Below, one piece after another: positions 44,516 to 54,332 of a stretch of DNA of 64,000 bases. This DNA is from JBGMEA01 sp963674555 (GTDB taxonomy: Bacteria > Bacillota > Clostridia > Eubacteriales > Anaerofustaceae). Below the pieces are notes generated by a model. The model ran no database searches. It was not told where the DNA came from and saw nothing but the letters and a program-made list of their open reading frames with translations. Made by a program: the position numbers and the translations under genes. The stretch spans positions 1,550,001 through 1,614,000 of the forward strand of contig OY771429.1 in NCBI GenBank assembly GCA_963674555.1, read 5' to 3'. Each line of letters begins with the position of its first letter. The stretch's first letter is position 1.

Positions 44516-45682
44516 TTATATACGTCTTCGTCTCTTTTTGCTTGCGGATTGTGTTGTATAAACTCTCGCGCTGACAAGAGAAGTAAACGGTATCGCGAAC
44601 AGAAGACCGAAGCTTCCGACCAGTGCTTGCAATACTTCGACCACGATGAGCTCCCGATTAAATAAATACAAGAGCGGTGTGTTGTACGCAACAAGCAGTA
44701 AGATGAGCGCGAGCGAACTTCCGATGTATGCCAAGATCAGCGTGTTTGCCATCGTCCCCATGATGTCTTTACCGATGGTCATGCCGGACTTGAAAAGCCT
44801 GCCGAATGTGGGTCTTGTAATTTGTTCGGATAATTCGTATAAAGAAGATGATATGGACATCGCGACATCCATGATCGCTCCGATGGCACCGATCAAAATA
44901 GCGCCGAACATCACAGCTTTCAGATCGATCTCGCTTGACAGATTCAATAAATAAACCGATTCTTCGCTGACCACGCCCGTCATGTGTAAAAAGCCGTCCA
45001 TGATTATGGTCAACAGTCCCGCTAAAAATACACCGCCGAGACAACCGAATATCGCCGCAATGCTTTTCTTGTCCGCTTCACTGATCAAGACGAGCGTCAT
45101 GACCGTGATGAACGTACAAGTCACGATCGACCACACATAAATGTTTTGTCCGTTGATGACCGCCGGTATGAGTACCGCAAAGATCGCAAGACATGTATAA
45201 GTAAGCGATACGATGGTATGAAAGCCTTTCATCTGCCCGAAGAGAAGCAACGCGCCGATAAACACAAGACCGAATATGATCAATATATCGCTGCGCGCGT
45301 ACGCCAGGAATATCCAGTCCTGTTCGATCGTCAATTCCGTACTGAAAAGGATGACCTTCTCACCGACTTCCAAACTGTTTTTCTCGGTATCCGCAAAAGT
45401 ATCATATGTCTTAACGGCTGTCAAGAGTTTGCCTTTGTTTGCGCCGGATAAGATCTCCGCTTCGAATCGAATATTTTCTCCGTCATTGTCTCCGAGTTCG
45501 TCTTCGATCGGTATGACTTCGAGTATTTGCGTCACTTTCGATTTGACGTAATAGCCGTCGGTTGAACTGCTTTGATAGGTTAATCCCCTCGTCGCTATAG
45601 CGTTTCCCATGAAGATATAAAGAGAAGAAAGGATGATGGTGAATAGGTAGATAACAAGCTTTCTGTTAGGGGGTCTTCTCAC
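44516..45682 (-). CDS. YibE/F-family membrane protein
   Basis: 388 aa from GTG 45682, which has CGGAGGACACC in front; the ATG 60 nt upstream has no ribosome site. It has an N-terminal anchor, an extracellular beta domain (~45-125, GYYVKSKVTQILEVIP) and about eight membrane segments with the YibE/F hallmarks AIGAIMDVAMSISSSLYEL and GMTIGKDIMGTMANTLILAY. Family role unproven; often predicted as a transporter. Confidence 0.8.
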   Translation of the reverse strand: MRRPPNRKLVIYLFTIILSSLYIFMGNAIATRGLTYQSSSTDGYYVKSKVTQILEVIPIEDELGDNDGENIRFEAEILSGANKGKLLTAVKTYDTFADTEKNSLEVGEKVILFSTELTIEQDWIFLAYARSDILIIFGLVFIGALLLFGQMKGFHTIVSLTYTCLAIFAVLIPAVINGQNIYVWSIVTCTFITVMTLVLISEADKKSIAAIFGCLGGVFLAGLLTIIMDGFLHMTGVVSEESVYLLNLSSEIDLKAVMFGAILIGAIGAIMDVAMSISSSLYELSEQITRPTFGRLFKSGMTIGKDIMGTMANTLILAYIGSSLALILLLVAYNTPLLYLFNRELIVVEVLQALVGSFGLLFAIPFTSLVSARVYTTQSASKKRRRRI

Positions 45683-45788
45683 GGTGTCCTCCGTTTTTAT
45701 ATATAATGTTACGAATTTGTTACAACTGAAATTATACGCCAATGTTGATGTGATGTCAACAGCAAAACCGTGTGGTTACATATCAGCA

Positions 45789-45816
45789 TAAAAAAAAGGA
45801 CTTTCGTCCTTTTTTG
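45789..45816 (-). terminator. Terminator of the kinase-like gene
   Basis: AAAAGGAC-TTTC-GTCCTTTT with A and T runs on both sides. Confidence 0.85.
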
Positions 45817-45822
45817 GGTATA

Positions 45823-46428
45823 TTACATATTTTTTTGTTTGAGCTCGATCGCTTTTTTAATAAGTTCAACGGCTCCGTCGATGCTGAGCGTTTCGGTATC
45901 GATCGTAAGGTCATAATTGTCTAAATCATCCCATACTCTTGAGGTGTAATATTTGTAATAATCTGCTCTGCTTGCATCTGTATTTTCAATCAACGCTTCA
46001 GCGTCTTCTTTGGACATGTTTTCTTCACGCATGATCTGGATCGCGCGATACGCCGGTTGTGCGTGCACGAATACATTCAATGCATCAGCATGGTCGCGCA
46101 ATACATAATCGGAGCATCTTCCGACAAATACGGCAGACTCCATTTGAGCCAATTTCTTCATGGTATCGAATTGCGCCAAAAATACTTTATTGTTCAGGGA
46201 AAGATCGACCGAGTATTCGCCTGAAAAATAATAGCTGAAAAACAAGCTCTTATTCTTTTCGTCGAATTCTTTTAAGATCTCTTCGTGCAGTCCGCTTTCT
46301 CTAGCGGTCGCGGTAATCAATTCTTTGTCGTAATAATTGATCCCGAGATCCTCGGCAAGCAATTTACCGATCACAGATCCTCCGCTTCCGAATTTGCGTC
46401 CGATGGTAACGATGATTTTTTCAGCCAT
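45823..46428 (-). CDS. Cytidylate kinase-like protein
   Basis: 201 aa with a P-loop GRKFGSGGSVIGK, then LGINYYDKELITATARESGL and a VFVGRCSDYVL strand. It belongs to the cytidylate-kinase-like (AAA_26) family common in Firmicutes, shorter than true Cmk, and its substrate is not established. GAGGTATAACATC precedes the ATG. Confidence 0.8.
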   Translation of the reverse strand: MAEKIIVTIGRKFGSGGSVIGKLLAEDLGINYYDKELITATARESGLHEEILKEFDEKNKSLFFSYYFSGEYSVDLSLNNKVFLAQFDTMKKLAQMESAVFVGRCSDYVLRDHADALNVFVHAQPAYRAIQIMREENMSKEDAEALIENTDASRADYYKYYTSRVWDDLDNYDLTIDTETLSIDGAVELIKKAIELKQKNM

Positions 46429-46466
46429 GATGTTATACCTCTCATTATCAAAATTTTGTATCTAAA

Positions 46467-47333
46467 TCAATCTTTCTTTTTTAAGTTTGCGACATATTGT
46501 CCGTATGCGCTTTTGCCGATCTTGCGTCCGAGCTCAATTGCGCTTTCATAGTCTATATATCCTTTTTGATAAGCGATCTCTTCGATGCAGCCGATCAATT
46601 GTCCTTGTTCTTCCTGCAATTGCTTGATCGTATTCGATGCTTCCAAAAGTCTGTCTGGTGTGCCTGCGTCGAACCAAACCATATCATCATGCGGTACGAC
46701 ATTCAATCTGTGTTCTTTCAAATAAATTTGATTGACCGTAGTGATCTCGAATTCTCCGCGCGCCGACGGTTGTACATATTGCGTGATGAACGAGACCTTG
46801 TCATCGTAAAAATAAATGCCCGGCACGATATAATTTGATTTCGGGTTTTCGGGTTTCTCTTCAATCGATATTACGCGGCCGTCATCATTGAATTCCACAA
46901 CACCGAAATGTGAAGGCTCATCGTTATGAAGTCCGAATACCATGGCGCCTTCTTCGAGTTTCGTGCATTCTTCCAATGTTTCAGCGATATTCGGTGTCCA
47001 AAAAATATTATCGCCCAAGATCAAACAAACGCTGTCGTCGCCGATAAATGTATTTCCGAGTCGGAACGCGTCCGCGATACCACATTGTATCTCTTGCACC
47101 GTATAGCTGATGTTGATCCCGAGTTGAGAGCCGTTTCCGAGCAATGATTTGAACGTGTCGAGATCTCTGACATTACTGATCAGCAGAATGTCCGTAATGC
47201 CCGCTTGCATCAGAGACGCCAACGGGTAATAGATCAGCGGTTTGTCATAGATCGGTATTAGTTGTTTATTGGTAACCTGGCTTGTCGGATAAAGTCTTGT
47301 GCCTTTACCGGCTGCCAATATAATTCCCTTCAT
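46467..47333 (-). CDS. rfbA: Glucose-1-phosphate thymidylyltransferase
   Basis: 288 aa RmlA/RfbA: nucleotidyl-binding KGIILAAGKGTRLYP, YDKPLIYYPLASLMQAGI, LGDNIFW and SIEEKPENPKSNYIVPGIYF. It makes dTDP-glucose from dTTP and glucose-1-phosphate, the first step to dTDP-rhamnose. The usual GLAQAF reads GIADAF here. The other rml genes are not in the window. Confidence 0.9.
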   Translation of the reverse strand: MKGIILAAGKGTRLYPTSQVTNKQLIPIYDKPLIYYPLASLMQAGITDILLISNVRDLDTFKSLLGNGSQLGINISYTVQEIQCGIADAFRLGNTFIGDDSVCLILGDNIFWTPNIAETLEECTKLEEGAMVFGLHNDEPSHFGVVEFNDDGRVISIEEKPENPKSNYIVPGIYFYDDKVSFITQYVQPSARGEFEITTVNQIYLKEHRLNVVPHDDMVWFDAGTPDRLLEASNTIKQLQEEQGQLIGCIEEIAYQKGYIDYESAIELGRKIGKSAYGQYVANLKKKD

Positions 47334-47617
47334 TTATGTTTCTCCATATTCTTCAGTTCTCTTCTTCCGTCAATTTTATCATATCCGAAACAGCGTCCTC
47401 TGTCAAGGTAAGTATACGTTAAAACGACTAAAGTAAGTGCGCATATCTCAGTCTTTATTTCCCAATGAAATGTTATGGTTATCGTCTGTCTTATGCGCTT
47501 AAAAACACTTTTTTTACAAGAGGCTGTACAACGTTTGTGTATTGATATAAAATAAATCATACAAATACGGAACAAAACAGAACTTTCACTCGTCAAAGTT
47601 TGTAGAAGGAGGGAATG

Positions 47618-48190
47618 ATGGGTCTTTCAGAAGAACGGATCATATCCGAATGTCGTGCGGGCAAAAAAGAAGCCTTTGAGCTTTTGGTGCGCGCGTACGC
47701 GAATCAAGTCTATCATATCGTTCTCCCATTGGTGCATCGCAAAGAAGACGCGCAAGATATCGCGCAGGAAGCGTTCATCAAAGCATATCGCAATATCGAT
47801 TCCTTTCGCGGAGACAGTGCTGTCGGCACATGGTTGTGTTCGATCGCACTCAACACGGCACGCGACCATCTTCGAAAACATATCCCCGAACCGAGGGATA
47901 CAACGCTTGAAGAAACGCGCGACCCAAATGACGCATACGCGAAAAAAGACGCGCAGATACTGTTAGGTGAAGCGCTGTCGCAATTAAGCGTGGATGAGAA
48001 AGAGATCATCGTGCTTAAAGATCTGAACGGATATTCCTACACCGAGATCGCCGAAATGCTTTCGATAGAGATCGGCACGGTAAAGTCCAGACTCAGTCGG
48101 GCGCGGTATGCACTACGCGAAGTATTAAAGCAAAACGAAGCGGACAATGCGATGGGCAAACAGGACAAAAGGAGTGAAACCAATGTGTGA
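47618..48190 (+). CDS. ECF-type RNA polymerase sigma factor
   Basis: 190 aa (ATG 47618; a second ATG at 47615 sits too close to GGAGGGA). Region 2 is RAYANQVYHIVLPLVHRKED, AQDIAQEAFIKAYRNIDSFR; region 4 is SQLSVDEKEIIVLKDLNGYS and IGTVKSRLSRARYALRE. Its stop overlaps the anti-sigma start by 8 nt, the standard arrangement. Confidence 0.9.
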   Translation: MGLSEERIISECRAGKKEAFELLVRAYANQVYHIVLPLVHRKEDAQDIAQEAFIKAYRNIDSFRGDSAVGTWLCSIALNTARDHLRKHIPEPRDTTLEETRDPNDAYAKKDAQILLGEALSQLSVDEKEIIVLKDLNGYSYTEIAEMLSIEIGTVKSRLSRARYALREVLKQNEADNAMGKQDKRSETNV

Positions 48191-49430
48191 AGATAAATAT
48201 CTCGAACTGATCAGCCGCTATATAGACGGGGATCTAAGCGAAGATGAAACAAAAGAATTGGAAGCGCATTTCAAAACATGCAGTGATTGTTATAATCTGT
48301 ACGGAGAAATGCTTAAGACCGCAAACGGTTTATCGGCACTGCCAAAAGAAGATGTCGATGACGTATGGATCCATCAAACAGTAAGCAAAATGAAGAAAGA
48401 TAAAAAAGAACGATTCAAACGCCTAAAGAACTTTAGTTTTAAAAACATCAATTATAAACGCGTGATCGGTTACGCAGCCAGTGTGATCGTGATCGTTGGG
48501 ATAACGGTAGTCGTCAAAGACATCGCGGACGGTAACTTCGGACTTTACGGAACCTCTCGCGGCGACGATTATGAATATACGGAATCCTACGCGCCTTCCG
48601 ATAACGGAACGGACGGGATGCTTTATGAAGATAAGCAAGGCGAAGTGACTACCAACGATGCTGTTGGTGAAAATGAAGACACTAGTCCCAGCGGCGGAAT
48701 CGCGAATTTCGACCCGAATAAGATCATCTACTCCGGTAATGTCACGATGTACACCGATGATTACAAAGAGACCTCCGATCAGATCATCGCCTACACAAAC
48801 GGCGTCGGCGGTTTCGTGCAATACGCGAGTTATCAAGCAAACAATGACAGTTATTACGATTACACCGCATACGGATATTTACAGATACGCGTACCTGTCG
48901 ATCAATTCGACGCTGCGCTTGCGAGTATCGAAAACTTCGGTGAAGTGACATCTTCATCCTTATCCAGCGTGAATGTTTCGCAGGAATATCATAACTATCA
49001 AAGCGAACTTGAAAGTTACAAAATACAAGAAGAGCGTTTACTTTCTTATCTGTCCGAAGCGGATAATATATCCGATATGCTTACCATTGAAAGTGAACTG
49101 AGTCGTGTGCGCACGCAGATCGATTACTTAACAACGATACTGCAAAGCTACGACAACCAGATCGATTATTCGACCATCTACATCACGATGTACGAACAGG
49201 AAGTTTCTACCATCAGCGTAAGTTCACCGTTTAGTACGATTTGGCAGGACATCAAAAGAGGATTCATTTCTTCGATCAACTTCTTATTCCAAGCGATCTC
49301 ATTCATCATCGTATGGATCGTTAAGTTGATACCGTTCGGATTGATCGCTGCGATCATCATCCTTATCGTCAAGAAAGTACGCAAGACACCGAAAGCAATA
49401 GCGCAACCTGAAGAACGAAAAGACGAATAG
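48183..49430 (+). CDS. Anti-sigma factor with zf-HC2 and DUF4349 domains
   Basis: 415 aa from ATG 48183 with AGGAG 9 nt upstream. Residues ~1-50 form a zinc-binding anti-sigma domain (LEAHFKTCSDC). One membrane segment at ~95-112, then an extracellular DUF4349 domain (IIYSGNVTMYTDDYKETSDQ, a coiled-coil ESYKIQEERLLSYLSEAD) and a second C-terminal membrane pair. It should hold the sigma factor at the membrane and release it on an envelope signal. Confidence 0.85.
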   Translation: MCEDKYLELISRYIDGDLSEDETKELEAHFKTCSDCYNLYGEMLKTANGLSALPKEDVDDVWIHQTVSKMKKDKKERFKRLKNFSFKNINYKRVIGYAASVIVIVGITVVVKDIADGNFGLYGTSRGDDYEYTESYAPSDNGTDGMLYEDKQGEVTTNDAVGENEDTSPSGGIANFDPNKIIYSGNVTMYTDDYKETSDQIIAYTNGVGGFVQYASYQANNDSYYDYTAYGYLQIRVPVDQFDAALASIENFGEVTSSSLSSVNVSQEYHNYQSELESYKIQEERLLSYLSEADNISDMLTIESELSRVRTQIDYLTTILQSYDNQIDYSTIYITMYEQEVSTISVSSPFSTIWQDIKRGFISSINFLFQAISFIIVWIVKLIPFGLIAAIIILIVKKVRKTPKAIAQPEERKDE

Positions 49431-49458
49431 AATCTTAGAATTATAAATAACCACAAAG

Positions 49459-49491
49459 ACAGCGACCGAACGGTTGCTGTCTTTTTTATAG
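49459..49491 (+). terminator. Terminator of the sigma/anti-sigma operon
   Basis: AAGACAGCGACC-GAA-CGGTTGCTGTCTT plus T run. Confidence 0.9.
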
Positions 49492-49566
49492 TGTGCACAC
49501 CCGTAATAACTTTACTTCTTTTTTTGAATATGAAACTCGTGCCGCATTGGCGGCAGCAATCCGCTT

Positions 49567-49880
49567 TATATTTAGCACTGTCGTAATGAAGTCAGCTATC
49601 TTTTTTAGAGAGAATACGCCCCCGCAGTCGGCGGGGACCGACCTTCTTTTTTATAAAAAGAAGGCAAAAACCCACGCTGAATAAACCTCACTGCATGTTA
49701 GCTGAAAAGTTCTGACAAATCGGCTCGGGCATATCAATCGTCCGACTTCGTCGAACAGATATCGCCGAGCGCGATTTATACCATAATCTTTTCAGAACAC
49801 GCAACGCTCGGCTTATAATGCGTGTTGCTCCGCTACCTTCCCCGACCCATTCATTGACCCAATATGGTATCTTAAAAGGA
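49567..49880 (+). repeat. Dispersed repeat A, copy 3 (core 49665-49834)
   Basis: Fills the gap between 49492 and 49955, where no gene is supported. It shares with copy 1 the upstream part TCGTAATGAAGTCAGCTATC and with copies 2 and 4 the GCCCCCGCAGTCGGCGGGG hairpin. Downstream, GACCCAATATGGTATCTT is shared with copy 4, so the full element may be ~310 bp. Confidence 0.75.
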
Positions 49881-49958
49881 TTGCTGTCACAACTTGGCAC
49901 GTTGAAAGATGTAAAAATATAGCTGATCTCATCACGACAGTGCAAACTTTAATGCAAA

Positions 49959-49986
49959 AGCCCCGACCTTTCGATCGGGGCATATT
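49959..49986 (-). terminator. Terminator of the NatAB-like operon
   Basis: GCCCCGA-CCTTTCGA-TCGGGGC with TTTT following on the minus strand. Confidence 0.7.
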
Positions 49987-50003
49987 ATTATTTAAATTAT
50001 TGT

Positions 50004-51251
50004 TTATTTGGCTCTGATCAGTTTAAACACTTCACCCAGTTTCGGTGGTTTGCCGTACATCAGCACACCGATCTTGTAGATGCTTGACGCGAAGTATCCG
50101 ACCAATAACGTAAACGCCGTTAAGGTCGCAACGGATATGATGATGCCGAGCGGCGGCACATTGCTCATCGATATACGCGCGAACATCGCCATCGGCGCGG
50201 TCAAAGGTATGTAAGATAAGATCTTCATCGCGATGGAATCCACACCGCCCGATGCCATAAAGCGAACGACGAGGATAAATGTAAGCACGAATACGATCGT
50301 GATCGGCATTGTCAATACACCGATATCTTCCGACCGACTTGCCAGTGACCCAAGCGCGCCGTACATAAACGCGTACATGAAGAAGCCCAGTAAGAAAAAG
50401 AGTATTGTATATAACACGATCGAAAGCGGCATACCGAAGATCGATTCCACGATGCCGTTACTGCCCAAATAATCTTGGTTGATCCTAAAGAATATGTACG
50501 CCGAAGCAAGGATAGAACTCATTTGGAATAAGCCCGCCATGCCCGAGCCCAAAACTTTGCCGAACATCAAATTTGTGGTGTTGGCTGAAGTGATAAGCAT
50601 TTCCATCGCGCGCGAGCTTTTCTCTGAAGCGACGCTTGTCGCGACAAATTGCCCGTAAAGCATGATCGCCATATATAAAGCAAAGACCAAAATATACGTG
50701 TAGAAGAATGTATATTGCTGGTTTTTGCCGATCTGTATCACTTGTATCGATGGGCTTGCTGATAAGATCTGTTGTGTCGTTTCAACAGGAATGCCGTTTA
50801 CCTCGAATTGTTCGTAACGGTATTTTTCCGTAATAAGTGAATTGAGGACATAAGACGAATTATCCGTCATTTCCACATTGTTGACAATATATTGATAACT
50901 TAAGGATGAGTTGACGATGAGTGCCGCGTCATATACGCCGTCTCCGACATTTTCTTTCAAAACTTCTTCGCTCGCGTCCACTGCCGTAAAGCTATATCCG
51001 TAAGCGTAAACCGAGTTGTTGAAAAACCGCGCGGTCTCTTCCGAATCCGCCGAATGATCGACTAAAGCGATCGTGGTGATATCCGCCTGATCTCCGCCCG
51101 AACCGACATCTCCGTTCGTATCCCCCTTGAATCTCGGATAGGTCAATACACCGCCGATGATCAAGATCAAAGCAAGCGTTAGGATGATGAACGGTTTGGA
51201 CTTCACATAATTGTTGAACTCAAATTTAAAGACTGTAAAAAACTCTCTCAT
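50004..51251 (-). CDS. ABC-2 permease (NatB-like)
   Basis: 415 aa with an N-terminal membrane segment (IILTLALILIIGGVLTYPRF), a large outside loop to ~180 and five further segments, plus the MVATSVASEKSSRAMEMLI-like signature (QFVATSVASEKSSRAMEML) of the NatB/YhaP group. Pairs with the ATPase, 4-nt overlap. Substrate uncertain: sodium or a toxic compound is usual for the family. Confidence 0.85.
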   Translation of the reverse strand: MREFFTVFKFEFNNYVKSKPFIILTLALILIIGGVLTYPRFKGDTNGDVGSGGDQADITTIALVDHSADSEETARFFNNSVYAYGYSFTAVDASEEVLKENVGDGVYDAALIVNSSLSYQYIVNNVEMTDNSSYVLNSLITEKYRYEQFEVNGIPVETTQQILSASPSIQVIQIGKNQQYTFFYTYILVFALYMAIMLYGQFVATSVASEKSSRAMEMLITSANTTNLMFGKVLGSGMAGLFQMSSILASAYIFFRINQDYLGSNGIVESIFGMPLSIVLYTILFFLLGFFMYAFMYGALGSLASRSEDIGVLTMPITIVFVLTFILVVRFMASGGVDSIAMKILSYIPLTAPMAMFARISMSNVPPLGIIISVATLTAFTLLVGYFASSIYKIGVLMYGKPPKLGEVFKLIRAK

Positions 51252-52159
51252 ATCGCACGCTCCGTATACTCCACAAAAATATCGTTCAAAGTGGGTTCAT
51301 AAATATGAAGCCCGTCGATCTCCAAGCCCGCTTCCGAGAGCCCTGTGAACAGATCGGTTTTCATGGATTCTTCTTTCAACGCGATGCGTACGGTCTCATC
51401 GATCACAACCGCGCTTTCCGCAAGATGTGACAGATGTTCGTTTGTGTAGTCAGCGATCGCTTCAAGCTTTTCGCCGCTTACGATAACAACACGTCTGTCA
51501 TAACTTCTGCGTATTTTACGAATGTTGCCGGATAAGACGATCTTACCTTCATTGAGGATAGCGATCTCATCGCAAAACTCTTCCACGTAATTCATCTGAT
51601 GGCTAGAAAACAAGACGATCTTGCCGTCCGCGATCAACTCTTTTACGAGATCTTTCAGTAACATCGCATTGACGGGATCGAGCCCCGAGAAAGGTTCATC
51701 CAAGATGACGATATCGGGTCTGTTGATCAAAGTCGCGATCAATTGTATCTTTTGTTGATTCCCTTTTGACAATGTCTCTAACTTTTTATCCGTATACTGC
51801 GACATCTCGAGCCGTTCCAATAATTCCGTATAGGACCGTTTCGCTTCTTTCTTCGCCATGCCTTTCAGTTCAGCCAGATAGAGCAGTTGTTCATTGATCT
51901 TTTTTTTGGGATAAAGTCCCCGTTCTTCGGGTAAATAGCCGATTTTTACGTCTTTTCTCTTAAACGGTTTACCGTCCAACAGCACGCGGCCTTCATCCGC
52001 CAAGAACACGCCCATGATGATGCGGATGCTCGTTGTTTTGCCTGCGCCGTTCCTACCTAAAAGCCCTAAGGCTTTACCGCTTTGTATGTTCAATGAAATA
52101 TCTTTTAAGACTTCATTGTCACCGAACGATTTTGAAATGCGATCGATCGTAAGTTCCAT
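51248..52159 (-). CDS. ABC transporter ATPase (NatA-like)
   Basis: 303 aa from ATG 52159 with AAGGTAACGACTAT upstream. Walker A LGRNGAGKTTS, a signature-region LSKGNQQKIQ typical of NatA (not LSGGQ), Walker B IVILDEPFSGLDP, H-loop SSHQM. C-terminal domain as in DUF4162 ATPases. Forms the exporter with the downstream permease. Confidence 0.9.
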   Translation of the reverse strand: MELTIDRISKSFGDNEVLKDISLNIQSGKALGLLGRNGAGKTTSIRIIMGVFLADEGRVLLDGKPFKRKDVKIGYLPEERGLYPKKKINEQLLYLAELKGMAKKEAKRSYTELLERLEMSQYTDKKLETLSKGNQQKIQLIATLINRPDIVILDEPFSGLDPVNAMLLKDLVKELIADGKIVLFSSHQMNYVEEFCDEIAILNEGKIVLSGNIRKIRRSYDRRVVIVSGEKLEAIADYTNEHLSHLAESAVVIDETVRIALKEESMKTDLFTGLSEAGLEIDGLHIYEPTLNDIFVEYTERAI

Positions 52160-52269
52160 ATAGTCGTTACCTTCCTTCCGATGCAATAAGATTCATGTTC
52201 ATATCAATTATAGATTATAGAGTAAAAACGACCCCTCGTCAAACAGCACAATGTATCGCTTAAGTAAAA

Positions 52270-52297
52270 TAAAAAAGACGATGGTTCTCATCGTCTT
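52270..52297 (-). terminator. Terminator of the 52318 gene
   Basis: AAGACGATG-GTTCT-CATCGTCTT with an A run on the left, read as T run on the minus strand. Confidence 0.85.
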
Positions 52298-52317
52298 CTG
52301 TAGATCTTGATCTTGTT

Positions 52318-52896
52318 TTACGCTTCGCTTGCGGGATAAAAGATCGCCGAGAGCGTTACGATCGGGCGCATGAAATACGTATCTCTCAACGTTACGCCGA
52401 TATCTTCCGCCACGGTTCCGATCAGGTCAAACAATATCTTATTGTTCTCCATCGAAAAATCGTCCAAACATCCCGGTTCGATATACTCGTTTGCGAAACC
52501 GAATTCATCTTTCAAATGGTTACGCACGAAGTCGCACGCTTCTTTTAACGCGAAGCTTTCCAAGTAATACGACACAAGGTCATATTCCGTTTCTCCGCTT
52601 GCGCTCACTTCATCTCCCGCACTGACCACGCCGAGGTAGACTTTGTCGTGTCCTCTCAGCAGATCGCATACTTTTTTGCTCGTTATCTTTACGCCGTCGA
52701 TCGTAAGCGTATCTTCGCCGACTTCTTCCAAAGTGAACGGTTTGATGATCGCTTTCGGTTTTGAAAGGCGTTTTGCCATCGGGATCGATTCTTCCAAGTC
52801 ATCATACATATCGGACTCTTCTCTTATATGTGCCATCGCCGCGATCGTTTCGGTATCAAACGCGATCGGTATTTCAGTCAAAATGATCTTTTCCAT
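52318..52896 (-). CDS. Possible MetH reactivation-domain-like protein
   Basis: 192 aa from ATG 52896, GGAGGAAGCA upstream. RLSKPKAIIKPFTLEEVGED, LTIDGVKITSKKVCDLLRGH and YLESFALKEACDFVRNHL recall the stand-alone vitamin-B12-dependent methionine synthase activation proteins (TM0269 type) of Firmicutes. I recognise the general order, not a diagnostic motif. No methionine genes nearby. Read as tentative. Confidence 0.5.
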   Translation of the reverse strand: MEKIILTEIPIAFDTETIAAMAHIREESDMYDDLEESIPMAKRLSKPKAIIKPFTLEEVGEDTLTIDGVKITSKKVCDLLRGHDKVYLGVVSAGDEVSASGETEYDLVSYYLESFALKEACDFVRNHLKDEFGFANEYIEPGCLDDFSMENNKILFDLIGTVAEDIGVTLRDTYFMRPIVTLSAIFYPASEA

Positions 52897-52923
52897 TGCT
52901 TCCTCCAAATATCCTTGTACCAT

Positions 52924-53287
52924 CTATCATACCTTATTTCTATACATTTTCAAAAGCATTTTTAGATGTTGATAAGTATTGTTTCTTTTTATGTTGAAAG
53001 TTTGTGGGGTATAGCTTGACCTTACGGATTTCACAGGTCTTATAAGGTGGGAATGTCGGGATGTGTATGAATTTTTCAGTGCATGAAATGTTCGTCTGAC
53101 AGCGCAGGCTGAAAAAGTGTTTTTCAATGCATAATTTTTGTAGTAATTATCTCGGATATAGAATATAATCAACTTAAAGAGGGGATAAAATGCATATGTT
53201 TCAATGCAGATAAAAAGCAAGAAAAATCAGAAGCATATGATCAGAAGTATTCCACCGTAAAAAAATACATTAATGAGGGGAAAATTA
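52924..53287. other. Intergenic region without recognised features
   Basis: About 360 bp between divergent genes. The frames present have poor codon use and no ribosome sites. Promoters for the 52896 gene and the lipoprotein gene must be here, but I cannot point to convincing hexamers. The GAGGGG at 53275-53280 is the ribosome site of the next gene. Confidence 0.5.
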
Positions 53288-53665
53288 ATGAAAAAAGCTA
53301 TTTATTTACTACTTGTGATCCTATTGATCCCAATGATGATCGTCGGTTGCTATTCGAAGATGGATTACCAAGATGAGGCTATGGATAGTGTGACGGGTTA
53401 TTTGGGTGTAGATGAGTCCGCTCTCACAATGAGTACGAAGAGTGTTTCACAAACGGATATGAGTGACAGCCACAGCATCATGGCAGCTATGATCTTAAAA
53501 AATGCCGGTCAGGATTCTGATCTGGAATCTTATGAGAAAGTTTACCTTACCGATGTTACGCTGAACAGCACGGGTAAGTCGGCGAAAGTCGTTATCATTG
53601 TCAAAGACGGCGTGACCTCTACCGTGATACCCGCAAATTTGGAAGAACAACTTGGGCAACAGTAG
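53288..53665 (+). CDS. Lipoprotein of unknown function
   Basis: 125 aa from ATG 53288 (GAGGGGAAAATTA). Signal peptide YLLLVILLIPMMIVGC with lipobox IVGC. The mature domain ends with LTDVTLNSTGKSAKVVIIVK. Not related to the 27-29 kb lipoproteins by eye. Confidence 0.7.
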   Translation: MKKAIYLLLVILLIPMMIVGCYSKMDYQDEAMDSVTGYLGVDESALTMSTKSVSQTDMSDSHSIMAAMILKNAGQDSDLESYEKVYLTDVTLNSTGKSAKVVIIVKDGVTSTVIPANLEEQLGQQ

Positions 53666-53687
53666 AAATTAAAATTAAAGCAAACCT

Positions 53688-53718
53688 AAAGACTGTCCGA
53701 AAGGGCGGTCTTTTTTTG
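53688..53718 (+). terminator. Terminator of the lipoprotein gene
   Basis: GACTGTCC-GAAA-GGGCGGTC plus seven T, the same stem as the minus-strand terminator at 44478. Confidence 0.9.
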
Positions 53719-53836
53719 TTGGTTAAAATTTGTAACAGTCGTAATAACGATAGATCTCTTTTGAGCAAGAATACGCCCCCGCAGTTGGCGGGGAACAATC
53801 CGCTTTTCTCGAAAAGCGGAGCAAAAGGTTTACGCA

Positions 53837-53987
53837 GATAATCCCTCATAGAATGTTACCCTCATCATTTTGACAAACGCAACGAGGACATATAATGGTT
53901 CGCATTCCGTAGAGTTTCGCTCGTACCTAATATGCAACGTTGCGTTTATACCAAAATAATTCGGAACATTCTAGATGAGGACTTATC
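53837..53987 (-). repeat. Dispersed repeat B, copy 2 (inverted)
   Basis: 151 bp, the reverse complement of the 44208-44358 element, with the same terminal repeats (GATAATCCCTCATAGAATGTT at the left). Together with A copy 4 next to it, the whole A-B block of 43.9-44.4 kb is present here in inverted orientation. The gap 53719-54332 holds no gene. Confidence 0.7.
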
Positions 53988-54051
53988 ACGCTTGGAGCTA
54001 CCCCTCCCCAAGAAAGATACCATATTGGGTCAGTGAGTGGGTTGGGTTAGT

Positions 54052-54222
54052 AGCGGAGCAACACGCATTATAAGCCGAGCGTAGCGTGTTCTGAAACGTT
54101 TCTGGTATAAATCGAGCTCGGCAATATCTGTCCGATGAAGTCGGACGATTGATATGCCCGAGCCGATTTGTCAGAACTTTTCAGCTAACATGCAGCAAGG
54201 TTTATACAGCGTGAGTTTTTGC
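54052..54222 (-). repeat. Dispersed repeat A, copy 4 (inverted)
   Basis: Reverse complement of the A core (AGCGGAGCAACACGCATTAT at the left, ending in TTTTTG at 54222). The central stem CCGATGAAGTCGG keeps the fold. It lies immediately before the promoter of the capsid module. Confidence 0.75.
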
Positions 54223-54332
54223 ATCCTTTATATAAAAAAGGATGTTGCTCTCCGCCAACTGCGGAGGCGTTTCAATGCTTCAAATAGCAAGAGAGTTTGT
54301 GATCGAAAGATGCAAATTGATTTAAAATACTT

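Noticed and set aside
52927..53220. 97-aa minus-strand ORF
   Set aside because: Cys/His/Tyr-rich, no ribosome site and no convincing fold; read as intergenic.
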